DNA of 64,000 nucleotides, taken from assembly GCF_000801105.2 (NCBI RefSeq), contig NC_079517.1, positions 1,302,001-1,366,000 of the forward strand, read 5' to 3'. Numbering within the stretch: position 1 is the first letter of the stretch; each line of letters begins with the position of its first letter. The DNA comes from Raphanus sativus (Eukaryota; Streptophyta; Magnoliopsida; Brassicales; Brassicaceae). The position numbers and the translations under genes were made by a program. Shown piece by piece: positions 1 through 11,000 of this stretch. The notes below the pieces were generated by a model. That model was not told the DNA's origin. It saw nothing but the letters and a program-made list of their open reading frames with translations, and made no database searches.

Positions 1-32
1 AACATAATCTGAGGATAACTGTGATGTGGCAG

Positions 33-168
33 CCGAAAGCGGTTTAGCGAGAAACAAGCAGAAGAGTGGTGGGCAGAGAACAGAGGACGAGTTTACGAAC
101 AATACAATGTACGGATAGTCGTTGACAAATCAGGTGTGGGTTTAGGAAGTGAAGACTTGGCTCATTAG
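33..168 (+). CDS. RCC1/FYVE-type protein, last exon only (BRX domain)
   Basis: This is the 3' terminal exon of a gene that begins left of the window. The reading frame through codon CGG at 40-42 gives [20 protein letters not shown] and runs to a TAG at 166-168. A tryptophan pair followed by an acidic/Arg stretch (WWAENRxRVYEQY) is the hallmark end of a BREVIS RADIX (BRX) domain. In plants such a C-terminus with the tail found here closes the PH-FYVE-RCC1 (PRAF) proteins, which bind membrane phosphoinositides. The frame is closed upstream at 22-24, and an AG at 31-32 makes a plausible acceptor, so the exon starts at 33. Lying next to ABCG23, it matches the position of Arabidopsis At5g19420. 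Only about 45 residues are visible. Confidence 0.8.
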
Positions 169-790
169 CTTCTTTGCTTTAATCCGGTTTTTCATAGGTT
201 TATTGGGGTTTATAACAAAACACGAGAGAGAGAGCCAGAGAGATTAGGAGTGTTTTTACATCTTTCATTATAGTTTGGGTGTTTTTCTCTTGTAAATTCT
301 TCTGTAAATTCTATAAACATGCGCTGTCTTTGTCTCTATAAATGCTTTTAATTGATGTTGAAGTTGAAGCAGTACTAATGGTTTGGAGCAGATTGTGAAG
401 CAAACAAGTAGGGTGTGTATAAGAGAAAACAACGCATTATGTAGTGGATTATACCATTGGAACTACACTTGCGTAATCAGTACACTTGACTTTTTTACTT
501 GTTTAATATTACAAGTACATGTGTTGGTCCAACAACTAAAACAGTTTTACATATGTGCTATTCAAAGTACATATTAGATATGAACAACTCACCAAAACCA
601 AACAATTGATGACCAACCAAAAAGAATTAGATACACAGCTTTTGAAGAGTTACACCAACCTCTGCCTACCATTATAACTTGTTCCTTTTGTTGTTCCACC
701 AATTCTGAAGAAAATAACAACTCCAAACTCATAAAAATGCATTTTAGTAGACATTCTGAAAATGAAGATACCAACAACAACACTCATACA
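169..790. other. Intergenic: PRAF-like 3' UTR and ABCG23 upstream region
   Basis: The left part should be the 3' UTR of the RCC1/BRX gene and the right part the promoter and leader of ABCG23, since both are transcribed rightwards. A short GA run lies at 223-244. I see no further gene. Confidence 0.6.
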
Positions 791-2686
791 ATGGCCTCTT
801 GCTTCCACCCTCCTCCTAAGACCACAACCCACAGCGAAGAAGACTCGATCATACTCTTCTCAGCATCAAACTCTCCCGACGAATACTCCTCAGCCTCCTC
901 TTCCTTCTCTTCTTCACCACTCCCGACCCCTAACCGCTACTCCCTAACCGTCGCCAACCTCTCCTACACCATCCACCACGTCACCATCCTCAAATCCGTA
1001 ACCTTCACAACCCAACCCTCAAAACTCCTCGCCGTGGTGGGCCCAAGCGGAACAGGCAAATCCACACTTTTAAAAATCATCTCAGGTAGAGTGAGCCACA
1101 AGGCACTAGATCCCTCCTCCACCATATCTATAAACAACAGTAGAATCATCAACAACAACAACAATCAGCAGCTACGTAGACTATGCGGATTCGTCCCTCA
1201 AGACGACGATCTCCTCCCTCTGCTCACGGTGAAGGAGACGTTAATGTACAGCGCCAAGTTCAGTCTGCGTGACTCAACTGCGAAGGAGAAGGAAGAGAGA
1301 GTGGAGAGCTTGCTGAGAGACCTAGGCCTCGTTCAAGTACAAGACAGCTTCGTCGGAGAAGGAGACGAAGAGGATCGTGGAGTCTCCGGAGGTGAGAGGA
1401 AGAGAGTCTCTATAGCCGTTGAGATGATCCGCGACCCGCCGATTCTTCTCCTCGACGAACCGACTTCCGGTTTAGATAGCCGGAACTCGCTCCAGGTCGT
1501 CGAGCTTCTAGCCAACATGGCGAAGACCAAGGAGAGAACAGTAATCTTCTCGATCCATCAGCCTAGCTACAGAATCCTCGATTACATCTCCGATTACCTG
1601 ATCCTCTCTCGAGGATCGGTGATCCACTTCGGGAATCTCGAGCATCTCGAGGACTCGATCGCGAAGCTAGGGTTTCAGATCCCCGAACAGCTCAATCCGA
1701 TCGAGTTCGCGATGGAGATCGTCGATTCGTTACGCGATTCGAACCGCGTAGACTCCTCTCGATCTTCACTATCATCGATCGAGAACGAGAAGGAGAAGGA
1801 GAACGAGACGATGATGACTAAGAAGAAGCAAGAGCCTCGCGGACTAGTCGACGTAGCGGAGATCTCGTTCCTCTGCTCGAGGTTCTGCAAGATCATCTAC
1901 AGGACGAAACAGCTCTTCCTAGCGAGGACGATGCAAGCAGTCGTGGCGGGGCTGGGCTTAGGAAGCGTGTACACGAGACTCAAACGCGACGAAGAAGGTG
2001 TAGCGGAGAGGCTCGGGCTCTTCGCCTTCAGCTTAAGCTTCCTCTTGTCCTCGACCGTCGAAGCTCTTCCCATTTATCTCCGAGAACGCCGCGTTTTGAT
2101 GAAAGAAACGTCTCGAGGATCGTACAGAATCTCGTCTTACATGATCGCCAACACGATCGCGTTTGTACCGTTTTTATTCGTTGTATCGCTTCTCTTCTCC
2201 ATACCGGTTTACTGGATCGTGGGGTTAAACCCGTCGGTTCAAGCGTTCTCTTTCTTTGTGCTATGTGTTTGGCTCATCATCCTCATGGCTAGTTCTTTAG
2301 TGCTCTTCCTTAGCGCGGTTGCTCCTGACTTTATTTCCGGGAACTCGCTTATCTGCACTGTTCTTGGAGCGTTCTTTCTTTTCTCAGGTTACTTCATACC
2401 CAAGGAAAAGATCCCGAAGCCGTGGATGTTCATGTACTATGTTTCTCTGTACCGGTACCCTCTGGAGTCGATGCTGGTGAACGAGTACTGGAGCTTGAGG
2501 AAAGAGTGCTTCTCGGGAGGGGACACGGGGTGTTTGATGACGGGAGAAGATGTGTTGAAGAAGAGAGGGCTTGACGAGGACACAAGGTGGATCAATGTCG
2601 GGATAATGCTTGCCTTCTTCGTCTTCTATCGTTTCCTCTGCTGGGGGATTCTAGTCCGAAAGGCTTCTTCCAAGTCAACACTTTAA
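791..2686 (+). CDS. ABCG23: ABCG half-size ABC transporter (ABCG23 orthologue)
   Basis: A single-exon gene for a half-size ABC transporter of the ABCG (white-brown complex) family, which moves lipid or hormone-like substrates across the plasma membrane as a dimer. The nucleotide-binding domain comes first: Walker A GPSGTGKST near residue 85, signature VSGGERKR near 198, Walker B ILLLDEPTSGLD near 218 and an H-loop FSIHQPS. A charged linker follows (about 310-350), then an ABC2-type membrane domain with some six hydrophobic helices to the C-terminus. The first residues, MASCFHPPP, favour the ATG at 791. An in-frame ATG at 737 would add 18 polar residues and cannot be excluded. Length is 631 residues, normal for ABCG half-transporters. 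Position and sequence match At5g19410. The substrate is not known from sequence. Confidence 0.93.
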   Translation: MASCFHPPPKTTTHSEEDSIILFSASNSPDEYSSASSSFSSSPLPTPNRYSLTVANLSYTIHHVTILKSVTFTTQPSKLLAVVGPSGTGKSTLLKIISGRVSHKALDPSSTISINNSRIINNNNNQQLRRLCGFVPQDDDLLPLLTVKETLMYSAKFSLRDSTAKEKEERVESLLRDLGLVQVQDSFVGEGDEEDRGVSGGERKRVSIAVEMIRDPPILLLDEPTSGLDSRNSLQVVELLANMAKTKERTVIFSIHQPSYRILDYISDYLILSRGSVIHFGNLEHLEDSIAKLGFQIPEQLNPIEFAMEIVDSLRDSNRVDSSRSSLSSIENEKEKENETMMTKKKQEPRGLVDVAEISFLCSRFCKIIYRTKQLFLARTMQAVVAGLGLGSVYTRLKRDEEGVAERLGLFAFSLSFLLSSTVEALPIYLRERRVLMKETSRGSYRISSYMIANTIAFVPFLFVVSLLFSIPVYWIVGLNPSVQAFSFFVLCVWLIILMASSLVLFLSAVAPDFISGNSLICTVLGAFFLFSGYFIPKEKIPKPWMFMYYVSLYRYPLESMLVNEYWSLRKECFSGGDTGCLMTGEDVLKKRGLDEDTRWINVGIMLAFFVFYRFLCWGILVRKASSKSTL

Positions 2687-3616
2687 AAAGTTCATTCAAT
2701 TAGTACATAAGAGTTCCAGTTGTTTTTTTAGTGCACCATTATTATTAACTAATTTCAAACGGTTTTCACAAAAAAGATCATGAACTCATAGATATGCTCT
2801 CTCATGTGGGAATCATGGATAGAAACATCATTATTTCAACAAAGAGTCTTTTTTATTCAAATCCATTTTGCAGAGTTTCACAAACCTTGTCATGTTCGAC
2901 ACAACAAAACAAAGACAAGTTTGAGACTGAAATAGAACAAAAGAGAGAGTTAAGGCAGAGCAAAGCAACCCAAGAGAGAAATATTAGCTGTAAGAGAACA
3001 GACGGAGCAAAGCAACCCAAGAGAGAAATATTCGCTGTAAGAGAACAGCTAAAACATTATTTGCAAGAAAATAAATAAATATAAAGTGAGAGAGCCTCAT
3101 CCAGAGCGAGAGCCACAAGGTACTTTCCTTTCTTATTCATTCATATATGGTCTAACATCTCCACTTCAAGTAGTAAGAGAAAGGCACTTTACTCGTATCA
3201 ATTCCGCAGAAACCATTCATTCTTGTTACCATACATCTCTTTAACCAACATGAGCTGTGTCCTGAATCTGCCATCAATAAGCATTGATGGATAAGTATTA
3301 TATATAATAAACCAACGACTTCTTAAATGTCTGAAGGCGGAATTGGCGAATTGCAACACTAGCTTAAAGATAAAAGAGTAAACAAAAGACTACCTGTCAG
3401 GTAGGAAGTGCCTCCACAACAAGCCAAGGCCACAAAGACTCCAACTAGATAGACTTCAACAGAACGAGGTTCAGTTGAAGTTAGGTAGCAGCAAACATTA
3501 CGTAACACTCACCTGAATAAAATCATTCCCAATTACACATGAATAAGAGCTTACAAAGCAGATTATGTAAATGAGTTTTAGGCTTACTCGTACCGTGTTA
3601 CTCTTCCATTCTGACC
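2687..3616. other. Intergenic between convergent ABCG23 and SMG7
   Basis: The two genes point at each other, so this 0.9 kb should hold both 3' UTRs. Besides the 47-bp tandem duplication at 2958-3051 I see no gene or element. Confidence 0.6.
2958..3051. repeat. Two-copy 47-bp tandem repeat
   Basis: Copies start at 2958 and 3005 with period 47 and share GCAAAGCAACCCAAGAGAGA. They differ at few positions. The repeat lies in the 3' flank of ABCG23, where it could be part of the transcript. Confidence 0.8.
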
Positions 3617-6600
3617 TCACACAAAGTGACGATTTGACCAACTGGGCTGTCCTTGGTATTGCTGGGGCAGTTGAGCTGATTGATAGTTCACGTTCACCAA
3701 GTTATCTTTCTGAGGATGCTGAAAATGCGGTAGTTCTGCTTGGGCCTGTGATGCTGCTAGAGCTTGTTTTCCAGGGAACGGAAAGTTAGCAGGCCCATTG
3801 TATTCTGGCTTCCCAGAAGAAGCGTAATTCAAAGAACTGTTGAAACCGATGCCTTGGTGAGACTGACCTTGGTATCCATCCAACCAGCTGTAATCATCAG
3901 CCGGTAGACTGCTGCCAGACATATCTGGACCGGGTGCTAGATCCTTTTGCAGCTTAGAGGGAACTGAGTTAAACCCAGGCGGTGGGCCAAGATGCTTGGA
4001 GGCTCTACTGATTGGACTTTTTCTTGCTACCGAAGATTGCACGCCCATGCCATCAGAAATCATTCCAGAAGACAAAGTAGCATCAATTATGGGTCGCAAC
4101 ATGGCTTCAGATGTTCGTGACTGAGAATACGGCATACCAGCCATACCATTGACATTGAAAGACTGGTGGATCGGCAACGAGTGTGCAGGGTAATAGGAAA
4201 CTCCATGATTTCCTTGCATCTCATTCCTCATCACATGACCGTTACCCATCTGAGCAAAACCAGGTAGGCTACTGGCAGCTTCTTCTGGTAACCACTTGCT
4301 ACCACCAAGGGAAGCAGATTGTGATTGGGCCATTGAAACATGCGGAACCTGTCCATGAGGATCTTGAAAATGCACAGCCCGTGACTGCAGTTGTTGAAGT
4401 AGTGCTACCTGCGATTGTTGCGCAACCTGTGATTGCATTTGTTGAAGTCGTGCAGAGGCTAGCGATTGAGCTGGCTGAGGATGCACTGACTGTGTCTGAA
4501 ACTGTTGCAACTGCACACCCTGGGACTGTGTTGACGGCAGAAGATGTCCCACAAGGTTAGTACCAGCAGAAGCAGGCAGTTGAACACTTGCGTTGCCTCT
4601 TGACTGCAGAAGAAGATTTTCATGAAAAGCTGCATCTGAAACATTCAAAGCTTTGAAGTCCCCCATGGTAGCAACTTGATCAGGATTTTTGAAGCCTCCA
4701 TTAGGAACATATATTTCGTCAGAAGCCCGTTTACTCTTTACAGTAACTAGAGGTTTAAAAACAATTTCTTCATCATCATCATCCTCTTCACCCAAATGAA
4801 ACACATTATCAGCTTCCGCTGGGCTTGAATGAGAATCCAGCAAGTCATCTGACGGTTGAGAACCAACAAGAAATTTCTTCTTCTTTGAATCAAAATACAC
4901 ATGATTCTGATCAACCTTGATCACACTGGTCAATGCTTTCCCGGCTGCTAGGATCCTCTGTATACGAGCTTTCTTTTCCTTGGGACCTTCGCTTCCAAAG
5001 GAACTTCTTCTTGAAAAGTCGAGAATAGACTGAGCTGGAAGCAATGGCAAGAATCCTCTTAACTCATAGTCCTCCCACAGCGCAAGTCTGTTTTCAGTTT
5101 CTCTTTCATCATACGTGCTCATGTTCGAGAAGCAAGTCTCATCTTCAACATCATCAATATACCTGGGCCCGAGAGTCAAGATTTGATTGAAGAAGGTAAC
5201 ACACTGGTTCCAAAAGCTGTTTCTCACAGCAGTCCGTTTTTCATCCGGATCACTCCCTAGTGCAATATCAGGACAGCAGGCCAACCATTCAACAAAAACC
5301 AAGACACCAGGCAGGAAGTAACTTGACGAAGGATCGCTCAGTTGCGCACACTGCTCTATTACGTGTCCAACTAACTCAAAACTTGCTGTTAAGGAGTTCC
5401 TCGCGAGCTCCACACGATTTACAATTTCTGCATATGACTGACCTTCCTTTTCTTTCTTCGAGTTATCCACGCTAAATATAAGAATTGTTACGAGCCTGAC
5501 TATAAAAAGTGCGCTGTCACTGGTGTCTTTGCCAAAAATCATCTCTTCCTTTAAGCTCGAAGAAATCAGATCTCGTAGACTGCTGCTAGTGGAGGCAAGA
5601 ACATCTGAGAATGTCTCCAGGCTGAACAAAGAAAAGTGATAAACATTACACCAGAGATCCAGTAACAGAGGCTAGAACAAACTAGTTTTCAGAAAGAAAG
5701 CAAAAATACCTTGTTCGTGTAAAAAGAATCCCATTGAGGCGAACAAATCTAATGCAGAATGCTTTGAGCATCTCATCTGCACTAGTTACTTTATCCTTCT
5801 CAGGAACAGCTGCCACGTCCGCCTCTTTCTTCGATGAAATATCTCCGCCTTTACCTCTTCTCTTACCAGTGGGCCTTCTAGATGAGTCTTTGGCTTTGGG
5901 AGCCGTAAACAATTGGGCATAACTCTGACGATTCTGCTCAACCATACGAAGAGATAGAGATGTATTAGTACTAAGAAAGTGAGAGTATAAGCCACTAGCA
6001 TAGTTACAAAACAGAAGCTTATTAGTTAACCTTTTCAAAGGCAACAATCAAGTTGTCACGGGCAGTCGGGAAAGGAGTCTCCACAGCTAAACTCCGGAAA
6101 TAACGATATGTTGCTGCAAACTCATCTCCAGAATAGGAAGCAATTATAGCAAGCTGAGACATTCAGTTAATACCATCAATTAGACAAACTATACAACAAA
6201 TATGTACCAACTAAAAATATCACGTGAAAGAAAGAGAAAAGGAAATATAACCTGGTGATGTGGGTTTCCACTGCCTGGCAATAGGGAAGCTGCTTGCAAA
6301 TAGTAACTTGAGGCAGCTGCATGCTCTCGGTTCTTGGAATCCCCCTCTCCATACAATCCTTTATACCGAGCAAGATCACCAAGGTATATTAAGCAACGAT
6401 GACAAGATACCAAGCCTTTCTGTACTTCTGCTATCTTCTTTCCATCCTTATCAGCCAAATTTTGACTATCTTGAAAATAACCCAAAGGAAGCCCATACTT
6501 CGCCCTAATCTTCAAGATCATTTCGTGGTAAAACCCAGTTGCTTCTGAAAGGAAAGTTCTGAACTGGAGCTTGAGATTCGCAACCCTGTCAGGCCTAGAT

Positions 6601-7094
6601 GGACCCTTTGAATTCTGAGCCACACTCGAGGAGTTACTAGAAGCCAAGACAGCACTGATGTGTGATCTAAAGTCTTCAATCCGTTTGTAATGAAGCTGCC
6701 ACAGAGTAAACTCAATATTGTGCTCCTCACAAAACGTGTGATCTTCAAGAACGATTGCTTCATAGTTCTCACGAATTTGCTGCCACAGATTTGGGTCAAA
6801 CGGATTCCGAGCCTGAGCAGCCTTCCTACGCTTGATTTCCAATTCAACAGTCTGCAAAAGTATGAATTAATTGTCACTGAGCTGAAGATCCAAATCTAAC
6901 AAAACACATACGCTTAACTACAGACACAACAACACGGCCTATATAAACCCTACAAAGATGAGCTAAGCAGAACACATACAACCCCTCCAAGAGGAATGTA
7001 AAGCCATATTCAGAGAAGTAAAAGAGGGGGGGGAAACCTTATCGAATATGGACTGGGCTCGCTCCCTTGGAGAGGAAGCAGTATTCTTATCCAT
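3617..7094 (-). CDS. SMG7: SMG7, nonsense-mediated decay and meiotic exit factor
   Basis: SMG7/EST1-like protein. In Arabidopsis it is needed for nonsense-mediated mRNA decay and for exit from meiosis II; its 14-3-3-like domain binds phosphorylated UPF1. Exons on the minus strand are 7094-7038, 6851-6252, 6153-6031, 5933-5710 and 5621-3617 (57, 600, 123, 224 and 2005 bp). They join in phase to give 1002 residues from MDKNTASSPRERAQS to a C-terminal WSNRHFV. The N-terminal 450 residues hold the EST1-type 14-3-3/TPR region (FDPNLWQQIRENYEAIVLED, YKRIEDFRSHISA). A second EST1 homology block follows, and then a long Gln/Ser/Pro-rich tail rich in QSQ repeats. The acceptor before exon 1 lies immediately next to the ATG, so the 5' UTR is probably interrupted by an intron ending at 7095. 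The order beside ABCG23 and PHGAP2 fits At5g19400. Confidence 0.93.
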
Positions 7095-8032
7095 CTGCAA
7101 AGTCATCATCCATTCAAATATCTCAACGCTATTTCACACACAACCTGCATTTAAAAAAAAAACAACACATACGTAATAATGTTATCTATATATAAGAAGC
7201 TTAAACAAAACCAATCATCTAAAGTGATTCGAAGCTCTCTATGCTAAATAGAAAACAAACGATTGTACAAGTGATCAACCCCCAAGGTATTGACAAAGAA
7301 ACAAATCCGATTTCCCGCAAAAAAAAAAAATCGAAATCAGGACTACTCTATAAGTCTTCGTCTCTGAATACATGACTAGAAATCGGAAAAGGAGGATCGA
7401 AATCAAGCATCAATTTAGAAAAAGGGGGAGAAAACCAAGTGAATTACCAGATCTACGGAGCAACGGAATCAAATCGGTGCGAAGAGATAGATACTAGGGT
7501 TCTTATAGAGAGAGAGAGAGAGAGGAGAAAAAAAGGAGGAGGACGGTGAAAGCTTTTTAAGGTAACGAGGGAAATATAAGAAAAAATAAAAAGAAAATAA
7601 AAAAAGGGATTTATTGTCCAAGTATTTTCTTTCCCTCGCTTTATGGGCTTTGGACGACGTCGTTCTTAGTCGTTTCTCCCATGAATATATTTTCAAAGTT
7701 TTTCTTTTATTCCTTTTTGACATCAAATTTTTTTTTTCTTCGTGTCTAAATTTCTTTCATTTTTCTCCCTTCGTGAACATATGAACCGCCAAGACGATGT
7801 AGAAATACAATTTTGATCAGTTAATCTTGGCTGGTCAGAGTCAAAAGAGACCAGCGTCCATCCAGACACAAAACCAACCTCACTCACATAAAACAAAACA
7901 AACTATAAGTCTTTTATATACACAATGAGCTCATTCTTGTCTTCAAGGAAGAAAACTAATCACAATCATAAATCAATCACCAAACCACATATACAGTGAG
8001 CAAACATTATACTTTTTATTATTCTCATAGTG
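7095..8032. other. SMG7 5' UTR/promoter and PHGAP2 3' flank
   Basis: The SMG7 leader probably spans up to about 7540 with one or more introns (a donor-like site near 7448 on the minus strand). A GA run lies at 7507-7525, within the presumed leader. Near 7645-7665 a TGGGCT site II-like motif is followed by the palindrome ACGACGTCGT, a bZIP-type ACGT core, plausible SMG7 promoter elements. The part near 8000 should be PHGAP2 3' UTR. Confidence 0.5.
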
Positions 8033-11000
8033 TTAGTTCCAAGGTGGAGAAGATGGCGGCCTGTGTATGAAATCTTGAGAAGAAGAAGAAGAAGAAGGGC
8101 CGTAGTTAAGATCCAGACTATGGAGCTGCTCCATTAGCTGCGAACGTCTTTCCTTGAAGAAATCAAGACGGGTTGTTAACTCTACCAGAGCTGCTGATGC
8201 AGCTGCTGACGGATGATTAGGCCTTGCGTACTCTGTTGTTATCTGCAAAACCCGTTCATTTTCTTATCTTAGCATGTTAGGAGTATGCATTGTCATGAAT
8301 TCCTAATGAGTAGAAGATCTTACATCTAATGATCTTGAAGTCGACGGAACAGATGGAGAATCTATGGCTGAGAATTTGTCTATAAACATCTTTCCTGACT
8401 CTTCTTCACTGCTTTTAGAGTCCACCAACATACTTGTTGATTCTTGTACTTGCTTGAGAGACGGTTGCCTGCTATTATTGCCAACACCAAAAGATCCTCC
8501 TCCTTTACTATTTCTCCACTCCGCTCCTAGCACATTCTCCTGCAGATTAAACAGTATATTCTATCTGTTTGATCCTAATTTTGAAACAGAATCCATGACA
8601 GAAACTTCGGTAAAAAATACCTCGTGTCGTTGTTTTCTTTCATGATTTACAAAGGCAAGAGTGGAATCGAAATCTTGTTGAAGAAACCTTCTGCAGAAAA
8701 TACAGTACCAGTGATAAGTCGTCATGAAATTAAAAAAAAAAACATGGACGGCTGTGTAAGGAAAGTAAAATAAGTAGTAATGCAACTCACTTTTGAGGAT
8801 TGTGATTCTGGAGATACTGATGACTATCACGCGCCTCTGAGAAAGAACCAAAGTTAGTCTGACGCTGTTGGTTAAGCTGATGGTGAAGCTCTGCGACTTT
8901 CTGCTTCAGCCTTGCCACATCAGCCTCAGCAAGAGCAATTTCCTCAAGCTCAGCCCTTGTCTTCAAAATATGCATGGATCGTTAATACTACACTAGAACT
9001 CATTGTTTCTAAATACCATTTCCCTAAAAAGATAATACTTACTTTCGAATCCACACCATGTGAGCTGAATTGTCCAGAGGACATGCTCAAACCAACCTCC
9101 AGTGCTGCTCGGAGATCTCTTTCGGCTTGCAACTGCTCTTGTAATCTTGACACCTGTACAAGTATTCCCCCATCAAACCAGAAGAGCATCCCTGTGACAT
9201 TAGTCTTAAATGTAGAGAGGAGAGATTCATAAACATGGGTAGTTTGAAGAGAAATTTTATACATCTTGTTCAAGCGACAAACGACGCTCATGAAGTGCTT
9301 GCTTCCTTCTCTCCAAGCTAGCCTGTAGTATCGCATTACCTCTGGCCTATATGTGATAATGGAGACCCGTGTTAATGCATTAATGAAGTCAGATAATAAA
9401 CTTGAAGGCAGCAGATGATTACCTCTTTTGCTATTCGCTGTCGCAATTCATTTTTCGTGGTCTCGAGCCTCTGTATAGCAAGCCTACAAACAATTGTTGA
9501 ACCAATTAGTAGTAGAAAAACACCAAGCAAGAACAATCTTGAGTGTCAATCGATTCAAGCTAGACCAAAGAGATGAATCATTAGATTACGATATTGCTCA
9601 GACAGCAACATAGAAAGAGAATAATGCTAGTAGAAGAATACACTCAAGAGTGAAAGTCTTACTCGTCCTCTCCTGAAGAATCAAACGATCCATCTGTAGA
9701 TCTCTTTCTGGCCTGTGACAAAGAAAGAGCAAAGAAAATGTTATTGATACTATTCCACCAGACATTCATTATCTATCATGACATTTAAAACTAATTGGAG
9801 GAGAAAAGTTTTCTATCATTCTTCCAGTATACTTAACTAATGTATCAAATCTGACACATGTACAGGAATAAGAACTACTTGATCAAGATAAGCAAAGTAC
9901 ATACACTGCCACGACCCCAGAATGTTGCACGCTTTGCAGGAACAGAGGAGGATGTGCCCTTATTCACGGGCCTCTCACTTGATGATTCAAGACCAGGAGA
10001 AGCCAATGTATTTCCATGAGTGAGTACATTTAGAACCTTCCCTGGTTGAAAAGACTCGCCGCCACTTACTAGACGTGAGTTTCCTCCATATTTTGTTGGA
10101 TCATCACCACCTATCTGCTCTCCAGCTTGTTGATCTATGGAGTTGATGAAAAGATTTCTCACAACAGGATCTGTTCGTACGTTTGAATTACGTATTGGAC
10201 CACTTGTCTCTCTAGGTGATTCAATATCAGAATCATCAGCAACAAACCCCTACAAAAAATGTATTCAGCAATCATTAAAAATAGCAGGAGTAGACACATA
10301 CACAAACTATGCTTAACGGCATCACATTATATCACCACCTATGTAATCAATTTCATTACATTACCAACACTATACAAATAGATGTAAGCGTGAGTATATT
10401 AAAGGAATCGAGAGACTCAGATCTGGCCAAAGGAGAAATAACCTTGTATTCATAGAGATCGCTGCTTGTGCCTCCGCTGCTCTCACTCATTTTTCCACTC
10501 AATGCACGCTCGTTGTCATCATCATCTGTCACTTCATTCTCTGCATTATGATATTCATTTTTTGAGTTGTTGTCATCGTCACTAGAATCATCAGGTCCAC
10601 TATTACCAATATGCGATTCGGTGGAAACGGAACATCTTTGAATATTTTCTTCCTGAAAAAAATTGCAAATATATAAGAAACTGTTGACCCATCGTGGAAG
10701 CATATAAGTCATAGAGCATGATTAAAATTTGTTCAAAATTATCTGAGTGCGTCTTACATCGAAAATACTTCCATAATCCTCTAGGAGAACAGTAATGATG
10801 GCTTGAGCATTGTTGGCAGCATTAGCGGCAGCAAGAAGCTGAGCAGAATTGTCTTCACCGCTATCAAATTCGTCCTCTAGATCACATTCACCAGCAAGAA
10901 GAGGACGTAAGAGCAGAGGAGCCATGCAAGCAGCTACAGCAGATGGGTTCATTCGATTTTCGTGGGAATGGGACGAGATATTATGCATCATTTTCAGAAT

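Noticed and set aside
737..790. Upstream ATG as the ABCG23 start
   Set aside because: The extra 18 residues are polar and unlike the conserved MASCF start; kept only as an alternative.
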